Source: Arcobacter roscoffensis (GTDB lineage: Bacteria; Campylobacterota; Campylobacteria; Campylobacterales; Arcobacteraceae). From it: a stretch of DNA of 64,000 nucleotides. Position 1 is the first letter of the stretch; each line of letters starts with the position of its first letter. Both the position numbers and the translations under genes were made by a program. The stretch lies in NCBI RefSeq assembly GCF_024267655.1, contig NZ_CP100595.1, positions 2,914,001 through 2,978,000 of the forward strand. Reading direction: 5' to 3'. Shown here piece after piece: positions 46,691 through 55,567 of this stretch. Below the pieces are notes generated by a model that did no database searches, had not been told where the DNA came from, and worked only from the letters and a program-made list of their open reading frames with translations.

Positions 46691-47353
46691 CTAACATTTT
46701 TGTGTTTTTATTTTATTTACTTTTATAAAAACAAGCCATAAAAACCAAAAAAGAATAGTTATACCAATGGCAGCTATTAGTGCTGGCATTGGGTTATCAA
46801 GATTACTAATTGAACCTGCATAAGTTATCACACTTAAATAAGGAATTGTTCCTATACTCCAAGCTATAAAAAACTTTTTAAAAGACATTTTACAAGTTCC
46901 TGCTAAACAAGAAGAGATTTCAGGAAGTAAAGGAACTGCTCTTGATAATACAATCACTAAAACCCCATGCTTATTAAACAACTCTTTCATTTCTAGTTTT
47001 TGTGTTTCATTTGATGAAAGTTTATCTAAAACTTTTTCACCATATTTCTTTGATAAAAAATATCCCGTAAAAGAAGCACAAAAAAGACCAATAAAAGTAT
47101 AAAATACAGCAAGTTCAAAACCTATAAAATATCCTGCTAAAATAATCACAGTCATAGTAGGAACTGCTATAAATAAATCAATAAATAAAAGCAAGACAAT
47201 TAGTGAGCCTAAAATATAAGAGGGTTGGGATTTTAAATTTGCAAAGATTTCTTTTATATCTTCAACAGTCAATAGTCCACTAAACTTTATAATAAGCAAC
47301 ATACTTGTGAAAATAACAAATAGAATTAGTACTGATTTAATTAATAATTTCAT
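46691..47353 (-). CDS. VTT/TVP38-type (DedA-like) membrane protein
   Basis: About 220 aa with six hydrophobic segments. The VTT core is visible as FIAVPTMTVIILAGYFIG, FIGLFCASFTGYFLSKKYG and LSRAVPLLPEISSCLAG. Proteins of this fold act as lipid scramblases or in membrane homeostasis. I choose ATG at 47353, which has AAAGATT upstream; the frame extends to 47386 without a ribosome site. It lies 32 bases before mltA in the same direction. Confidence 0.88.
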   Translation of the reverse strand: MKLLIKSVLILFVIFTSMLLIIKFSGLLTVEDIKEIFANLKSQPSYILGSLIVLLLFIDLFIAVPTMTVIILAGYFIGFELAVFYTFIGLFCASFTGYFLSKKYGEKVLDKLSSNETQKLEMKELFNKHGVLVIVLSRAVPLLPEISSCLAGTCKMSFKKFFIAWSIGTIPYLSVITYAGSISNLDNPMPALIAAIGITILFWFLWLVFIKVNKIKTQKC

Positions 47354-47415
47354 TTTATAATCTTTATTTTTTGTGATTATAAACATAAAAGGTTAATGGT
47401 TTGTAATAAAAGCTT

Positions 47416-47697
47416 CTAAGCTTGAGAATAAACCTCTTTTAAACCACACTCTTTACATCTATACTCTATATCATTTACGCCAGAGCATCCTCCGCTTTTA
47501 AGCATTCTAGCACTAATTGCTTCCGATTTGAATGTAGTTTTTGTATTTTCATCATAAAAAGTCTTTGTACTTGCTTTGCAATCTGGGCAAATACCTTGTC
47601 TTAGTTTATCAACACGAGAGTGTTTATTTTTGAAGTATAATAAAACTGAGAATATTACTATTAAAAAAACTAATAGTAAAAAAATTAAAGTTTGCAT
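47416..47697 (-). CDS. Small membrane protein with zinc-ribbon-like cysteines, downstream of dnaK
   Basis: A 93-aa protein. One membrane helix (about 3-22) is followed by a soluble part with five cysteines: CPDC (37, 40), C71 and CKEC (81, 84). Two CxxC pairs suggest a zinc ribbon. The gene begins 10 bases after the dnaK stop and so is probably in the heat-shock operon. I do not recognise a named family. A role in membrane-linked protein quality control would fit the context but is a guess. Confidence 0.75.
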   Translation of the reverse strand: MQTLIFLLLVFLIVIFSVLLYFKNKHSRVDKLRQGICPDCKASTKTFYDENTKTTFKSEAISARMLKSGGCSGVNDIEYRCKECGLKEVYSQA

Positions 47698-47707
47698 GAA
47701 GTAGAGA

Positions 47708-49600
47708 TTACTCTACTTCAGCATCGATAACATCGTCATCGTCTTTTTTAGCTTTTTGGTTTGGTTGTGCACCTTGTGCTCCACCAGCTTGTTGCTCTTT
47801 AGCATACATAGCTTCTGCTAATTTGTGAGATTTTTCAGTTAATGCTTTAACTTTCTCTTCAATTTGCTCTTTTGTTGCATTTTCATCTTTTAGAACTTCT
47901 TCTAATTCAGCCGCTGCATCAATAATAGCTTTTTTCTCTTCTTCAGAAACTGCACTTTCGTTCTCTTCTAAAGTTTTCTTAGTTGAGTGAAGTAAAGCAT
48001 CAGCTTGGTTTCTAATTTCAATTACTTCTTTTCTTTTTTCATCAGCTTCTTTGTTTGACTCAGCTTCATTTACCATTTTTTCGATTTCTTCATCAGATAA
48101 TCCAGATGAACCAGAAATAGTAATCTTATTTTCTTTTCCAGTACCCTTATCTTTAGCAGATACATTTAAAACACCATTTGCATCAATATCAAATGTTACT
48201 TCAATTTGAGGAACACCTCTTGGAGCTGCTGGGATATCAGATAATTCAAACATACCTAAAGATTTGTTATCTTTAGCAAATTCTCTTTCACCTTGACCAA
48301 CGTGAATTGATACAGCTGGTTGGTTATCTTCTGCTGTAGAGAATACTTGAGATTTTTTAACAGGAATTGTTGTACCTTTCTCAATTAACTTAGTCATAAC
48401 TCCACCTAAAGTTTCAATACCTAATGATAAAGGAGTAACGTCTAATAATAATACGTCTTTTACATCACCTTTTAATACACCAGCTTGAACAGCAGCACCA
48501 GCAGCTACAACTTCATCAGGGTTAACGCCTTTATTTAAATCTTTTCCAAAGTAGTTTTTAACAACTTCATTTGCTTTTGGTAATCTAGTAGAACCACCAA
48601 CCATGATTACTTCTTCGATTTCATTTGTATCTAATCCAGCATCATCAAGTGCTACTTTAATATGATCTAAAGTCTCGTTAATTAAGTGCTCAGTCATAGA
48701 TTCAAACTTAGCTCTTGTTAAAGATTTAACTAAGTGAACTGGTCCTGCGTTACCCATAGAGATAAATGGTAAGTTAATTTCTGTTGAATCAGCAGAAGAT
48801 AACTCTTTTTTAGCATTTTCAGCAGCATCTTTTAATCTTTGTAATGCCATTTTGTCATTTTTAATATCAAAACCATTTTCAGATTCGAACTCTTTTGCTA
48901 ACCAATCAATAATTGCATTATCAAAGTCATCTCCACCTAGGAATGCATTACCATCAGTAGATAATACTTCAAATGTACCATCACCAATTTCTAATACAGT
49001 AACGTCAAAAGTACCACCACCTAAATCGTATACTAATACTTTTTCTTCACCTTTTTTATCTAAACCATATGCTAATGAAGCAGCTGTTGGCTCATTGATA
49101 ATTCTTAATACATTTAAACCAGCAATAGTACCAGCTTCTTGAGTTGCTTTTCTTTGTGCATCATTGAAGTATGCAGGAACAGTAATAACTGCATCAGTTA
49201 CAGTTGAACCTAAGTACTCTTCAGCATCAGTTTTTAATTTTCCTAAAATTTTTGCAGAAATTTCTTGAGGAGTATATACTTTATCAGCAATCTCAACAGC
49301 AGCAGCACCGCTTCTATCAACGATTTTGTATCCTACTTTTGATTGTGCTTCTTTAGCATTTTCTTCATCCATCATAAGACCCATAATTCTTTTAATAGAA
49401 TAAATAGTCTTTTCAGGATTTGTAATAGCTTGTCTTTTTGCTGGATCACCAACTAAAACCTCACCTTTATCAGTGAATGCTACGATTGAAGGAGTAGTAT
49501 TTTTACCTTCTTTATTAGGGATTACTTTAGCTTCTCCACCTTCGTAAACTGCCATACAAGAATTTGTTGTACCTAAGTCAATTCCAATTACTTTGCTCAT
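47708..49600 (-). CDS. dnaK: Chaperone DnaK (Hsp70)
   Basis: A 630-aa Hsp70. It begins [20 protein letters not shown]. ATPase blocks include [29 protein letters not shown] and [10 protein letters not shown]; the substrate domain starts [14 protein letters not shown] and the tail ends in acidic VIDAEVE. It unfolds and refolds proteins with DnaJ and GrpE. The 221-base gap to grpE is unusually long for this operon and holds a large palindrome plus a possible weak promoter (TTGACC at 49674-49679 on the minus strand). AAGGAAAAA precedes the ATG. Confidence 0.98.
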   Translation of the reverse strand: MSKVIGIDLGTTNSCMAVYEGGEAKVIPNKEGKNTTPSIVAFTDKGEVLVGDPAKRQAITNPEKTIYSIKRIMGLMMDEENAKEAQSKVGYKIVDRSGAAAVEIADKVYTPQEISAKILGKLKTDAEEYLGSTVTDAVITVPAYFNDAQRKATQEAGTIAGLNVLRIINEPTAASLAYGLDKKGEEKVLVYDLGGGTFDVTVLEIGDGTFEVLSTDGNAFLGGDDFDNAIIDWLAKEFESENGFDIKNDKMALQRLKDAAENAKKELSSADSTEINLPFISMGNAGPVHLVKSLTRAKFESMTEHLINETLDHIKVALDDAGLDTNEIEEVIMVGGSTRLPKANEVVKNYFGKDLNKGVNPDEVVAAGAAVQAGVLKGDVKDVLLLDVTPLSLGIETLGGVMTKLIEKGTTIPVKKSQVFSTAEDNQPAVSIHVGQGEREFAKDNKSLGMFELSDIPAAPRGVPQIEVTFDIDANGVLNVSAKDKGTGKENKITISGSSGLSDEEIEKMVNEAESNKEADEKRKEVIEIRNQADALLHSTKKTLEENESAVSEEEKKAIIDAAAELEEVLKDENATKEQIEEKVKALTEKSHKLAEAMYAKEQQAGGAQGAQPNQKAKKDDDDVIDAEVE

Positions 49601-49695
49601 TTTTTTTCCTTATCAATTTTTTATTTTTATTTTCAAATATACATTTTAAAATCTATTAGTTTTATGACATTACGGTCAAACTATCCAAAAAAACT

Positions 49696-49821
49696 ATAAA
49701 AGTTCTATTTTGAGGATAGTTCAAGGCGGGCAAAAAATTTAAGGGAGGAGCTTACTTGTAGTAAGTGAGTCTCTTAAATTTTGCAGACCAACGCCGAAAT
49801 ATTCCAAAAGAGGACTTTTAT
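49696..49821 (-). repeat. 126-bp imperfect palindrome between grpE and dnaK
   Basis: The outer 17 bases at each end (ATAAAAGTTCTATTTTG and CAAAAGAGGACTTTTAT) pair at 15 positions. Inward, GGCG/CGCC and AAAATTTAAG/CTTAAATTTT pair, and the centre is CTTACT-TGT-AGTAAG (49751-49765). The right end touches the grpE stop codon. It resembles a miniature inverted-repeat or REP-type element, or a large mRNA structure between the two chaperone genes. I cannot tell from this window whether it occurs elsewhere in the genome. Confidence 0.75.
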
Positions 49822-50391
49822 CTATTTCTTACAGATACTTACCATTGCTGGTCTAAGAAGTCTTTCTTTTAACTTATAACCTTTTTGAAGCTGTGCAACA
49901 ATTTGTCCATCTTCATGATCTGGGCTATCTATTTGCATTACTGCATCGTGGAAGTTTGGATCAAACTCTCCATCTGTATCTACTGTTGAAATATCATGCT
50001 TTTCAAATGCTGTATAGAAGTTTTTGATTGTTAGCTCGACACCTTCTTTTAGCTTTCCAAGTAACTCATCGGGTGCTAAATCTTTAGAAGCTTCTTCAGC
50101 TGCTAAAGCCATTTCTAAAGTATCAATTGGAGCTAATAAATCTTTTGCAAACTTTTCACTTGCATAATCAATAGCTGCGTATTTTTCTCTCTCTAATCTT
50201 TTTTTGATATTTTCAAAATCTGCATGTACTCTTAAGTACTTATCTTCAGACTCTTTTAATTTAGCTTCTAATTGAGCTATTTTTTCTTCAGGGCTTAACT
50301 CTTTTTCTTCACATGACTCTTCACAAGTCTCTTGAGTTTCTTGTTCAGCAACTTCTTCGTTTAAAACTTCGTCTTTTTTTTCTTCACTCAA
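49822..50391 (-). CDS. grpE: Nucleotide exchange factor GrpE
   Basis: A 189-aa protein with a long acidic N-terminus containing three cysteines, a coiled coil (about 35-85) and the GrpE head. Family blocks are [33 protein letters not shown] and the C-terminal [18 protein letters not shown]. It releases ADP from DnaK. It follows hrcA by 15 bases. Cysteines in the N-terminal part ([11 protein letters not shown]) are unusual for this acidic tail but of unknown significance. Confidence 0.97.
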   Translation of the reverse strand: MSEEKKDEVLNEEVAEQETQETCEESCEEKELSPEEKIAQLEAKLKESEDKYLRVHADFENIKKRLEREKYAAIDYASEKFAKDLLAPIDTLEMALAAEEASKDLAPDELLGKLKEGVELTIKNFYTAFEKHDISTVDTDGEFDPNFHDAVMQIDSPDHEDGQIVAQLQKGYKLKERLLRPAMVSICKK

Positions 50392-50406
50392 TTCTTTCTC
50401 CTATTA

Positions 50407-51198
50407 TTAAAAGCTTCTAATTTTTTCATAAAAGAACTCATAATCTTTTGCAAGTTCTCCAATTACTAACATTTTTACATCATTTCCTTCGATGCTACAT
50501 CTATGACATATTCCCATATAATCTTGAGGTAAAAGATTTTCAAAATAAAGTCCTTCTTCTACTTTATTTAAAATCTCACCTTTTAAAAAACTATCAATTG
50601 TTATTTCATCAAAGTTATAACTTAATGCTAAGTTTAAAAACTCTTTGTAATTGAAAACCTCAAAGTTAGAGTTTTGCAATGTATAAATTATTGCATTATA
50701 TACTTCATATGCGCCTACATCTTTTGAGATCTTTAATATATCTTTCAATGATAAACTTATCATATCAGTTAAAAACCTATAAAGAGCATTAGAATATTTT
50801 ACATTTATTGCAAATGAAGTAAACTCTAATATCATATATTTATCTTCAACATTTATTATGTTTTGCAGTAAATCAGAGTCCTCTTTTTTTAAGAATACTG
50901 TAACTCCTACTTGAGATGCGTAATATTGTAAAGCTTTTAAGTTAATATCATTTAGTTTGAAATTTAACTTCCCTTTCCAATATTGTTTTAAAGCCTCAAT
51001 AGTTGGTGTTCTACCACTACTGATATGCTCTTGCGCTAAAAAACCTTCATCTCCTAACTTTTTAAAGTAGCCTCTAATTGTTGCGGGAGAATAAGTAATA
51101 TCATACATTGATTTTAGCTGTGTAGAACCAATTGGTTCTAAATGCTCAATATATGCTCTTATAATAGACTGTAATAAAAACTCTTTTTTATCAATCAT
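50407..51198 (-). CDS. hrcA: Heat-shock repressor HrcA (short form)
   Basis: A 263-aa regulator with an N-terminal winged helix (SIIRAYIEHLEPIGSTQL; SPATIRGYFKKLGDEGFL) that binds CIRCE. The protein is about 80 aa shorter than the common HrcA, as I recall for Campylobacterota members, so the shortness is probably normal here. It leads hrcA-grpE-dnaK. A CIRCE-like element and a promoter lie directly upstream, indicating autoregulation relieved by heat stress. Confidence 0.93.
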   Translation of the reverse strand: MIDKKEFLLQSIIRAYIEHLEPIGSTQLKSMYDITYSPATIRGYFKKLGDEGFLAQEHISSGRTPTIEALKQYWKGKLNFKLNDINLKALQYYASQVGVTVFLKKEDSDLLQNIINVEDKYMILEFTSFAINVKYSNALYRFLTDMISLSLKDILKISKDVGAYEVYNAIIYTLQNSNFEVFNYKEFLNLALSYNFDEITIDSFLKGEILNKVEEGLYFENLLPQDYMGICHRCSIEGNDVKMLVIGELAKDYEFFYEKIRSF

Positions 51199-51220
51199 AT
51201 CTCTTTACCATTTTTGATTT

Positions 51221-51247
51221 TTAGCACTCGTTCTCTCAAACTGCTAA
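51221..51247 (-). promoter_or_regulatory. CIRCE-like HrcA operator
   Basis: TTAGCACTC, 9 bases, AACTGCTAA. One half is a perfect match to the CIRCE consensus and the other matches 7 of 9. On the minus strand it begins 3 bases after the -10 box and ends 22 bases before the hrcA start, the usual operator position. Confidence 0.88.
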
Positions 51248-51250
51248 AGA

Positions 51251-51280
51251 ATTATAACTTATTGAGTGCATCTTTGTCAA
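51251..51280 (-). promoter_or_regulatory. Sigma-70 promoter of hrcA-grpE-dnaK
   Basis: On the minus strand TTGACA (51275-51280) and TATAAT (51251-51256) are perfect and separated by 18 bases. The CIRCE-like operator overlaps the expected transcription start. Confidence 0.88.
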
Positions 51281-51474
51281 GTGGTATTTAAAATAATTTT
51301 AGAAATTTATAGAAAATATTCAAGTGTGACAATTTTGTATAAATTTTAAAATAGGACACTTTTTATACACAATTGTGAGAATTTTTAAGAAAAGTTTCAA
51401 TTTTTATATGATAGATTTATGATTAATTGTAACTTATATGCAATTTTTATGTAATTAAACGAAATTGATAGTAC
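51281..51474. other. Non-coding part of the hrcA / TAXI receptor divergent gap
   Basis: The full gap between the divergent genes is 358 bases. This middle part has no frame of interest. CACAATTGTG at 51368-51377 is a perfect 10-bp palindrome and could be a regulator site for the TRAP operon; I have no other support for that. Confidence 0.4.
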
Positions 51475-51502
51475 TTGTATATTTTATTATATGTGATATA
51501 AT
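51475..51502 (+). promoter_or_regulatory. Probable promoter of the TAXI-type TRAP operon
   Basis: TTGTAT (51475-51480) and TATAAT (51497-51502) are 16 bases apart, and TGA directly before the -10 box makes it an extended -10. The promoter lies 54 bases before the receptor start codon. Confidence 0.65.
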
Positions 51503-51556
51503 TATTCAGTGTACTTAACATACATTTAATTTACATAAAAAATCAAAGGAGAAAAA

Positions 51557-52504
51557 ATGAAAAAGATTGCTACAGCTGCTTTATTAGGAGCACTTACTAT
51601 TCCAGCATTTGCTGCTGAATTTATTACTATTGGTACAGGTGGTGTTACAGGAACTTATTATCCAACAGGTGGTGCTGTTTGTAGATTAGTTAATAAATAC
51701 AAAAAAGAGACTAAAATCAGATGTTCTGTTGAATCAACTGGTGGTTCTGTTTATAATATTAACACTATTAAAAATGGTGAGTTAGATTTCGGTATTGCTC
51801 AATCAGATGTTGTTTACCAAGCTTCTCAAGGTACAAAAAAGTTTGATGGAAAGCCTGTTAAAAAGTTAAGATCAGTTATGGCTATTTACCCTGAACTATT
51901 TACATTAGTAACAAGAAAAGATGCTAATATCAATGGTATCATGGATGTAAAAGGTAAAAGAATCAACTTAGGAAACCCAGGATCTGGTAATGAAGCTACA
52001 GCTTTAGCATTATTTAAAGCAGTAGGAATCAAAAAAGATGATTTAGCATTTGCAGGTGCTTTAAAAGCTGCTGAGATGCCAGATGCATTAAGAGATAACA
52101 AAATTGATGGTTACTTCTACATGGTAGGACACCCAACTGCGAATATTAAAGATGCTTCAAACTCTGTTGATGTAAAAATCACTCCATTAGTAGGTGATAA
52201 AGTTGATGCACTAGTTAAAGCAAACCCTTATTTCGCACAAGCAGATGTTCCAGGTGGAATTTATAAAGGTAATGCAGAAGGTACTCCAACATTTGGTGTA
52301 AAAGCTGTATTAGTTTCTAGTACTGATGTAAGTGATAAAGCAGTATATACTGTAGTTAAAGCTATCTTAGAAAACTTCGATGCATTTAAAAAACTACACC
52401 CAGCATACGCTAATATTACTAAAGAGTCTTTATTAGACGGTCTTTCTGCTCCAATGCATGAAGGTGCTAAAAAATACTTCAAAGAAGCAGGAATTTTAAA
52501 ATAA
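51557..52504 (+). CDS. TRAP transporter solute receptor, TAXI family
   Basis: A 315-aa periplasmic receptor. The signal peptide ends IPAFAAEF. The TAXI block is ITIGTGGVTGTYYPTGGAVC. SVESTGGSVYNINTIKNGEL and LGNPGSGNEATA are further family marks. AAAGGAG precedes the ATG, and its own promoter and downstream hairpins suggest it is made in excess over the permease. Substrates of TAXI systems are often glutamate-like or unknown; none can be assigned here. Confidence 0.95.
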   Translation: MKKIATAALLGALTIPAFAAEFITIGTGGVTGTYYPTGGAVCRLVNKYKKETKIRCSVESTGGSVYNINTIKNGELDFGIAQSDVVYQASQGTKKFDGKPVKKLRSVMAIYPELFTLVTRKDANINGIMDVKGKRINLGNPGSGNEATALALFKAVGIKKDDLAFAGALKAAEMPDALRDNKIDGYFYMVGHPTANIKDASNSVDVKITPLVGDKVDALVKANPYFAQADVPGGIYKGNAEGTPTFGVKAVLVSSTDVSDKAVYTVVKAILENFDAFKKLHPAYANITKESLLDGLSAPMHEGAKKYFKEAGILK

Positions 52505-52511
52505 TTGTTTC

Positions 52512-52538
52512 TTTCTTAAGAGCTAAAGCTCTTAGAAA
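52512..52538 (+). promoter_or_regulatory. First intercistronic hairpin of the TRAP operon
   Basis: TTTCTTAAGAGC, loop TAAA, GCTCTTAGAAA form an 11-bp stem with one bulged T. It starts 8 bases after the receptor stop. No U-run follows, so it is better seen as an mRNA stabiliser or attenuator. Confidence 0.6.
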
Positions 52539-52545
52539 CTCCACA

Positions 52546-52574
52546 TTTAGATAAGCACTTAGTGCTTATCTAAA
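52546..52574 (+). promoter_or_regulatory. Second intercistronic hairpin of the TRAP operon
   Basis: TTTAGATAAGCAC and GTGCTTATCTAAA form a perfect 13-bp stem with a 3-base loop, 22 bases before the permease ATG. With the first hairpin it makes a double barrier that could keep receptor mRNA higher than permease mRNA. A partial terminator is possible. Confidence 0.7.
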
Positions 52575-52596
52575 AATCTCACACAAAGGATTTACT

Positions 52597-54720
52597 ATGG
52601 CTATTTATGAAGAAAAGCCTCATAAACTTAGTGAATTAGAAGAAGAACAAGCTAATGAAACTGAAGCTGTTGTTAATGAACTTGAAGGTCAAAGAGTTTT
52701 CGGAAGAGAACATTATGAGTTTTGGCTGATTTCATCAATTGCATTAGCTTGGTCTTTATTTCAGCTTTATATTGTATTAGAACCTGTTAATTCAACTATT
52801 ACAAGATCTGTTCACCTAAGTTTTGCTATGGTTTTAGCTTTTTTAATCTACCCAATGTTTAAAAAAGATTATTTTTTAAGAAAAATTAGATGGTTTGGTT
52901 ATATGTTCGCAACACTTGGTCTTATAAGTGCCGGATATATTGCCTTCATGTATGAAGAACTTGCTTTAAGACCAGGTGATTATACAGCAGTTGATATATT
53001 TGTTGCTTTATTTGCAATTGTTATTTTAATTGAAGCAGGTAGAAGAGTTTTAGGTTTTGCCCTAAGTTTAATCGCAATTATTTTTATTGCATATGATTTA
53101 CTTGGACCTTATATGCCTGAACTTATTATTCACAAAGGTGCAAGTTTAAATAAATTAGCTGGACATATGTACTTAACAACTGAAGGTATTTTTGGTGTTC
53201 CTCTTGGAGTATCTGCTGGATTTGTATTCTTGTTTGTACTATTTGGTTCACTTTTAGATAAAGCAGGAGCTGGTGAATATTTTATTAACTTAGCCTTTGC
53301 GATGCTTGGAAAATATAGAGGTGGTCCAGCAAAAGCTTCTGTTGTTGCATCTGGATTTACAGGTATTATGAGTGGCTCATCTATTGCAAATACAGTAACA
53401 ACTGGTACATTTACAATTCCATTAATGAAAAAAACTGGATTTAGACCAGAACAAGCAGGAGCTGTTGAAGTTGCTTCCTCTACAAATGGTCAATTAATGC
53501 CTCCTGTTATGGGTGCTGCTGCATTTATTATTGCAGAGTTCTTAGGTATGGCGTATACTGATGTAATTTTTGCTGCGTTTATTCCTGCATTTGTTTCATA
53601 CTTTGCCTTATTTTATATTGTTCACTTAGAAGCCTTAAAATTAGGTCTTAAAGGAATGCATGATGAGGATTTACCTCCAAAATGGAAAACATTTGTTCAA
53701 GGTATTCACTATTTAGTTCCTATTTTCTTCTTACTGTATACACTAATGGTATTAAGAGAATCAGCTGCAAGTGCTGCATTTAATGCAATTATGTTACTAA
53801 TGATTCTAATGGTTGTTCAACATCCATTAAAAGCTGTTATCACAAAACAAAAACTAACAAGAGATATTTGGTTATCTGGATTTGTAGATATTTTAGCAGG
53901 TATGATTAGTGGTGCTAAAAATATGGTTCCTATTGCAATTGCTACAGCACTAGCTGGTATTGTAGTTGGAAGTATCACTTTAACAGGACTTGGTCAAGTA
54001 CTATTAGAAGTTATTGAGACATTATCAGGTGGAAACATCTTCTTAATTCTTATTTTAGCAGCTGTTATCTCACTTATTTTAGGTATGGGATTACCTACAA
54101 CTGCTAACTATATTGTAATGGCATCATTAACAGCACCAGTTATTTTAATATTAGCTCAAGATAATGGATTCTTAATTCCAGCAATTGCAGCTCATTTATT
54201 TGTGTTCTACTTTGGTATTTTAGCAGATGACACCCCACCGGTTGGTCTGGCCGCCTACGCAGCAGCAGGTATTGCAAAATCAGATCCAATTAAAACAGGT
54301 ATTCAAGGGTTTAAATATGACATTAGAACGGCTATTTTACCGTTTATGTTCTTCTTTAACCCAGAATTACTTTTAATTAGTGGAGTAGATGAGTTAAATC
54401 CTTCAAACCCTGCTGGTTGGATATGGATTACAAACCCAGTTGATATTATAGTAATATTCTCAACAGCATTAATTGGTATGTTAGCATTCTCGTGTTTCTC
54501 ACAAGGGTACTTTATTACAAAAGCAAATGTAATTGAGAGATTTATCTTCTTAAGTATAGTTCCATTTATGTTCTTACCTAAGATAGTTGAATCATTCTTA
54601 AATTTACCAACACACTATATCTCTTACGCTATAGGTATTGGAATTTTTGCTATGCTTTTTGTTCTACAAAAAGCGAAAGATAAAGCTTCTAAAGTTTCTG
54701 TTCACGAATCAGAACTTTAA
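52597..54720 (+). CDS. TRAP transporter fused permease, 4TM/12TM (DctQM fusion)
   Basis: A 707-aa membrane protein with a cytoplasmic acidic N-terminus (about 1-45), a four-helix DctQ-like part and a twelve-helix DctM-like part. Typical blocks are SGFTGIMSGSSIANTVTTG, TNGQLMPPVMGAAAFI, LILGMGLPTTANYIVMASL and FGILADDTPPVGLAAYAAAG. Fusion of the two permease units is the rule for TAXI systems. It lies 92 bases after the receptor, past two hairpins, and ends at a strong terminator. Confidence 0.95.
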   Translation: MAIYEEKPHKLSELEEEQANETEAVVNELEGQRVFGREHYEFWLISSIALAWSLFQLYIVLEPVNSTITRSVHLSFAMVLAFLIYPMFKKDYFLRKIRWFGYMFATLGLISAGYIAFMYEELALRPGDYTAVDIFVALFAIVILIEAGRRVLGFALSLIAIIFIAYDLLGPYMPELIIHKGASLNKLAGHMYLTTEGIFGVPLGVSAGFVFLFVLFGSLLDKAGAGEYFINLAFAMLGKYRGGPAKASVVASGFTGIMSGSSIANTVTTGTFTIPLMKKTGFRPEQAGAVEVASSTNGQLMPPVMGAAAFIIAEFLGMAYTDVIFAAFIPAFVSYFALFYIVHLEALKLGLKGMHDEDLPPKWKTFVQGIHYLVPIFFLLYTLMVLRESAASAAFNAIMLLMILMVVQHPLKAVITKQKLTRDIWLSGFVDILAGMISGAKNMVPIAIATALAGIVVGSITLTGLGQVLLEVIETLSGGNIFLILILAAVISLILGMGLPTTANYIVMASLTAPVILILAQDNGFLIPAIAAHLFVFYFGILADDTPPVGLAAYAAAGIAKSDPIKTGIQGFKYDIRTAILPFMFFFNPELLLISGVDELNPSNPAGWIWITNPVDIIVIFSTALIGMLAFSCFSQGYFITKANVIERFIFLSIVPFMFLPKIVESFLNLPTHYISYAIGIGIFAMLFVLQKAKDKASKVSVHESEL

Positions 54721-54733
54721 AACTTATAAATAA

Positions 54734-54768
54734 AAAAAGGGGAAAGAGTTAAACTCTTTCCCCTTTTT
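54734..54768. terminator. Strong bidirectional terminator
   Basis: AAAAAGGGGAAAGAG, loop TTAAA, CTCTTTCCCCTTTTT: a 10-bp GC-containing stem extended by A5/T5, ending in a T-run on either strand. It serves the TRAP operon and the convergent response-regulator gene. Confidence 0.93.
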
Positions 54769-54788
54769 AATACGAAAATAAATAAAAC

Positions 54789-55508
54789 CTATTTGATAAA
54801 TGGCTTTTCTATGATATATCCGTAACCCTTATGAGATATAACAAAGTCATCTTCAATAATTTTGTCTTTTAATCTTTTCATTACTGTTCTAAATGCTGAA
54901 TCATTTGTATCGATATCTCCCCAAACTTGTTCTTTGAAAGTTTCAACTGATACAACTTCACCTAGGTTCTTAATTAATACACCTAAAATATCAGACTCTT
55001 TTTTAGAAAGTTTAACTATATTTTCTTGATTATACAGTTTGTCATTTGCAAGATTATATGTATATGTTTTATTTAATTCAATTAAATCGCTATTTTTAGT
55101 ACTATCTTTTTTATCTTCAAGTACTTCTTTTTTAGCTTTTTGAAGCATTTCCATCATATTATCAATATTTAATGGTTTTACAAAATAACCTAAAACTCTA
55201 AGATTAATTAATTTTAGTAAGTCCTCTTCATTTTTATGGGCACTTACTATAATAAACCTTTGTTCTGGTGCAATTTTTAGAATCTCTTCAATCATATCCA
55301 TACCATTTTTATTTGGCATTTTAAGATCAGTTAGAACTAAATCAAACTCTTTATTATTTTGTAGATTCTCTTTAATAATAGAGTAACCTTCATCTCCATC
55401 ATTTGCAACAACTACTTCATCAAATATAGTATTTAGATAAAAAGCAAGAGTTTTTCTTGCTACATCTTCATCTTCTACTAATAATACTCTTGTTTTATAC
55501 TCACTCAT
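54789..55508 (-). CDS. Response regulator paired with the 844-aa kinase
   Basis: A 239-aa regulator: receiver with VLLVEDEDVA, phosphoacceptor Asp in LVLTDLKMPNKNG, IIVSAHKNEE and GYFVKPLN; winged helix (about 150-235) with VKLSKKESDILGVL and final GYGYII. It follows its kinase by 59 bases and converges on the TAXI TRAP operon, which may be its target. Confidence 0.9.
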   Translation of the reverse strand: MSEYKTRVLLVEDEDVARKTLAFYLNTIFDEVVVANDGDEGYSIIKENLQNNKEFDLVLTDLKMPNKNGMDMIEEILKIAPEQRFIIVSAHKNEEDLLKLINLRVLGYFVKPLNIDNMMEMLQKAKKEVLEDKKDSTKNSDLIELNKTYTYNLANDKLYNQENIVKLSKKESDILGVLIKNLGEVVSVETFKEQVWGDIDTNDSAFRTVMKRLKDKIIEDDFVISHKGYGYIIEKPFIK

Positions 55509-55567
55509 ATTTCTTCTTTCAAACTTCCCTAATATTATAAATAACTAGTATTATAGCAAAATTTTTA

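Noticed and set aside
46659..46697. Longer N-terminus of MltA
   Set aside because: The extra 13 residues precede a clear lipoprotein signal, overlap the upstream gene and lack a ribosome site.
54734..54768. Insertion-sequence terminal repeat
   Set aside because: The inverted repeat is a short stem with T-runs between convergent operons and no transposase is nearby; a terminator explains it.
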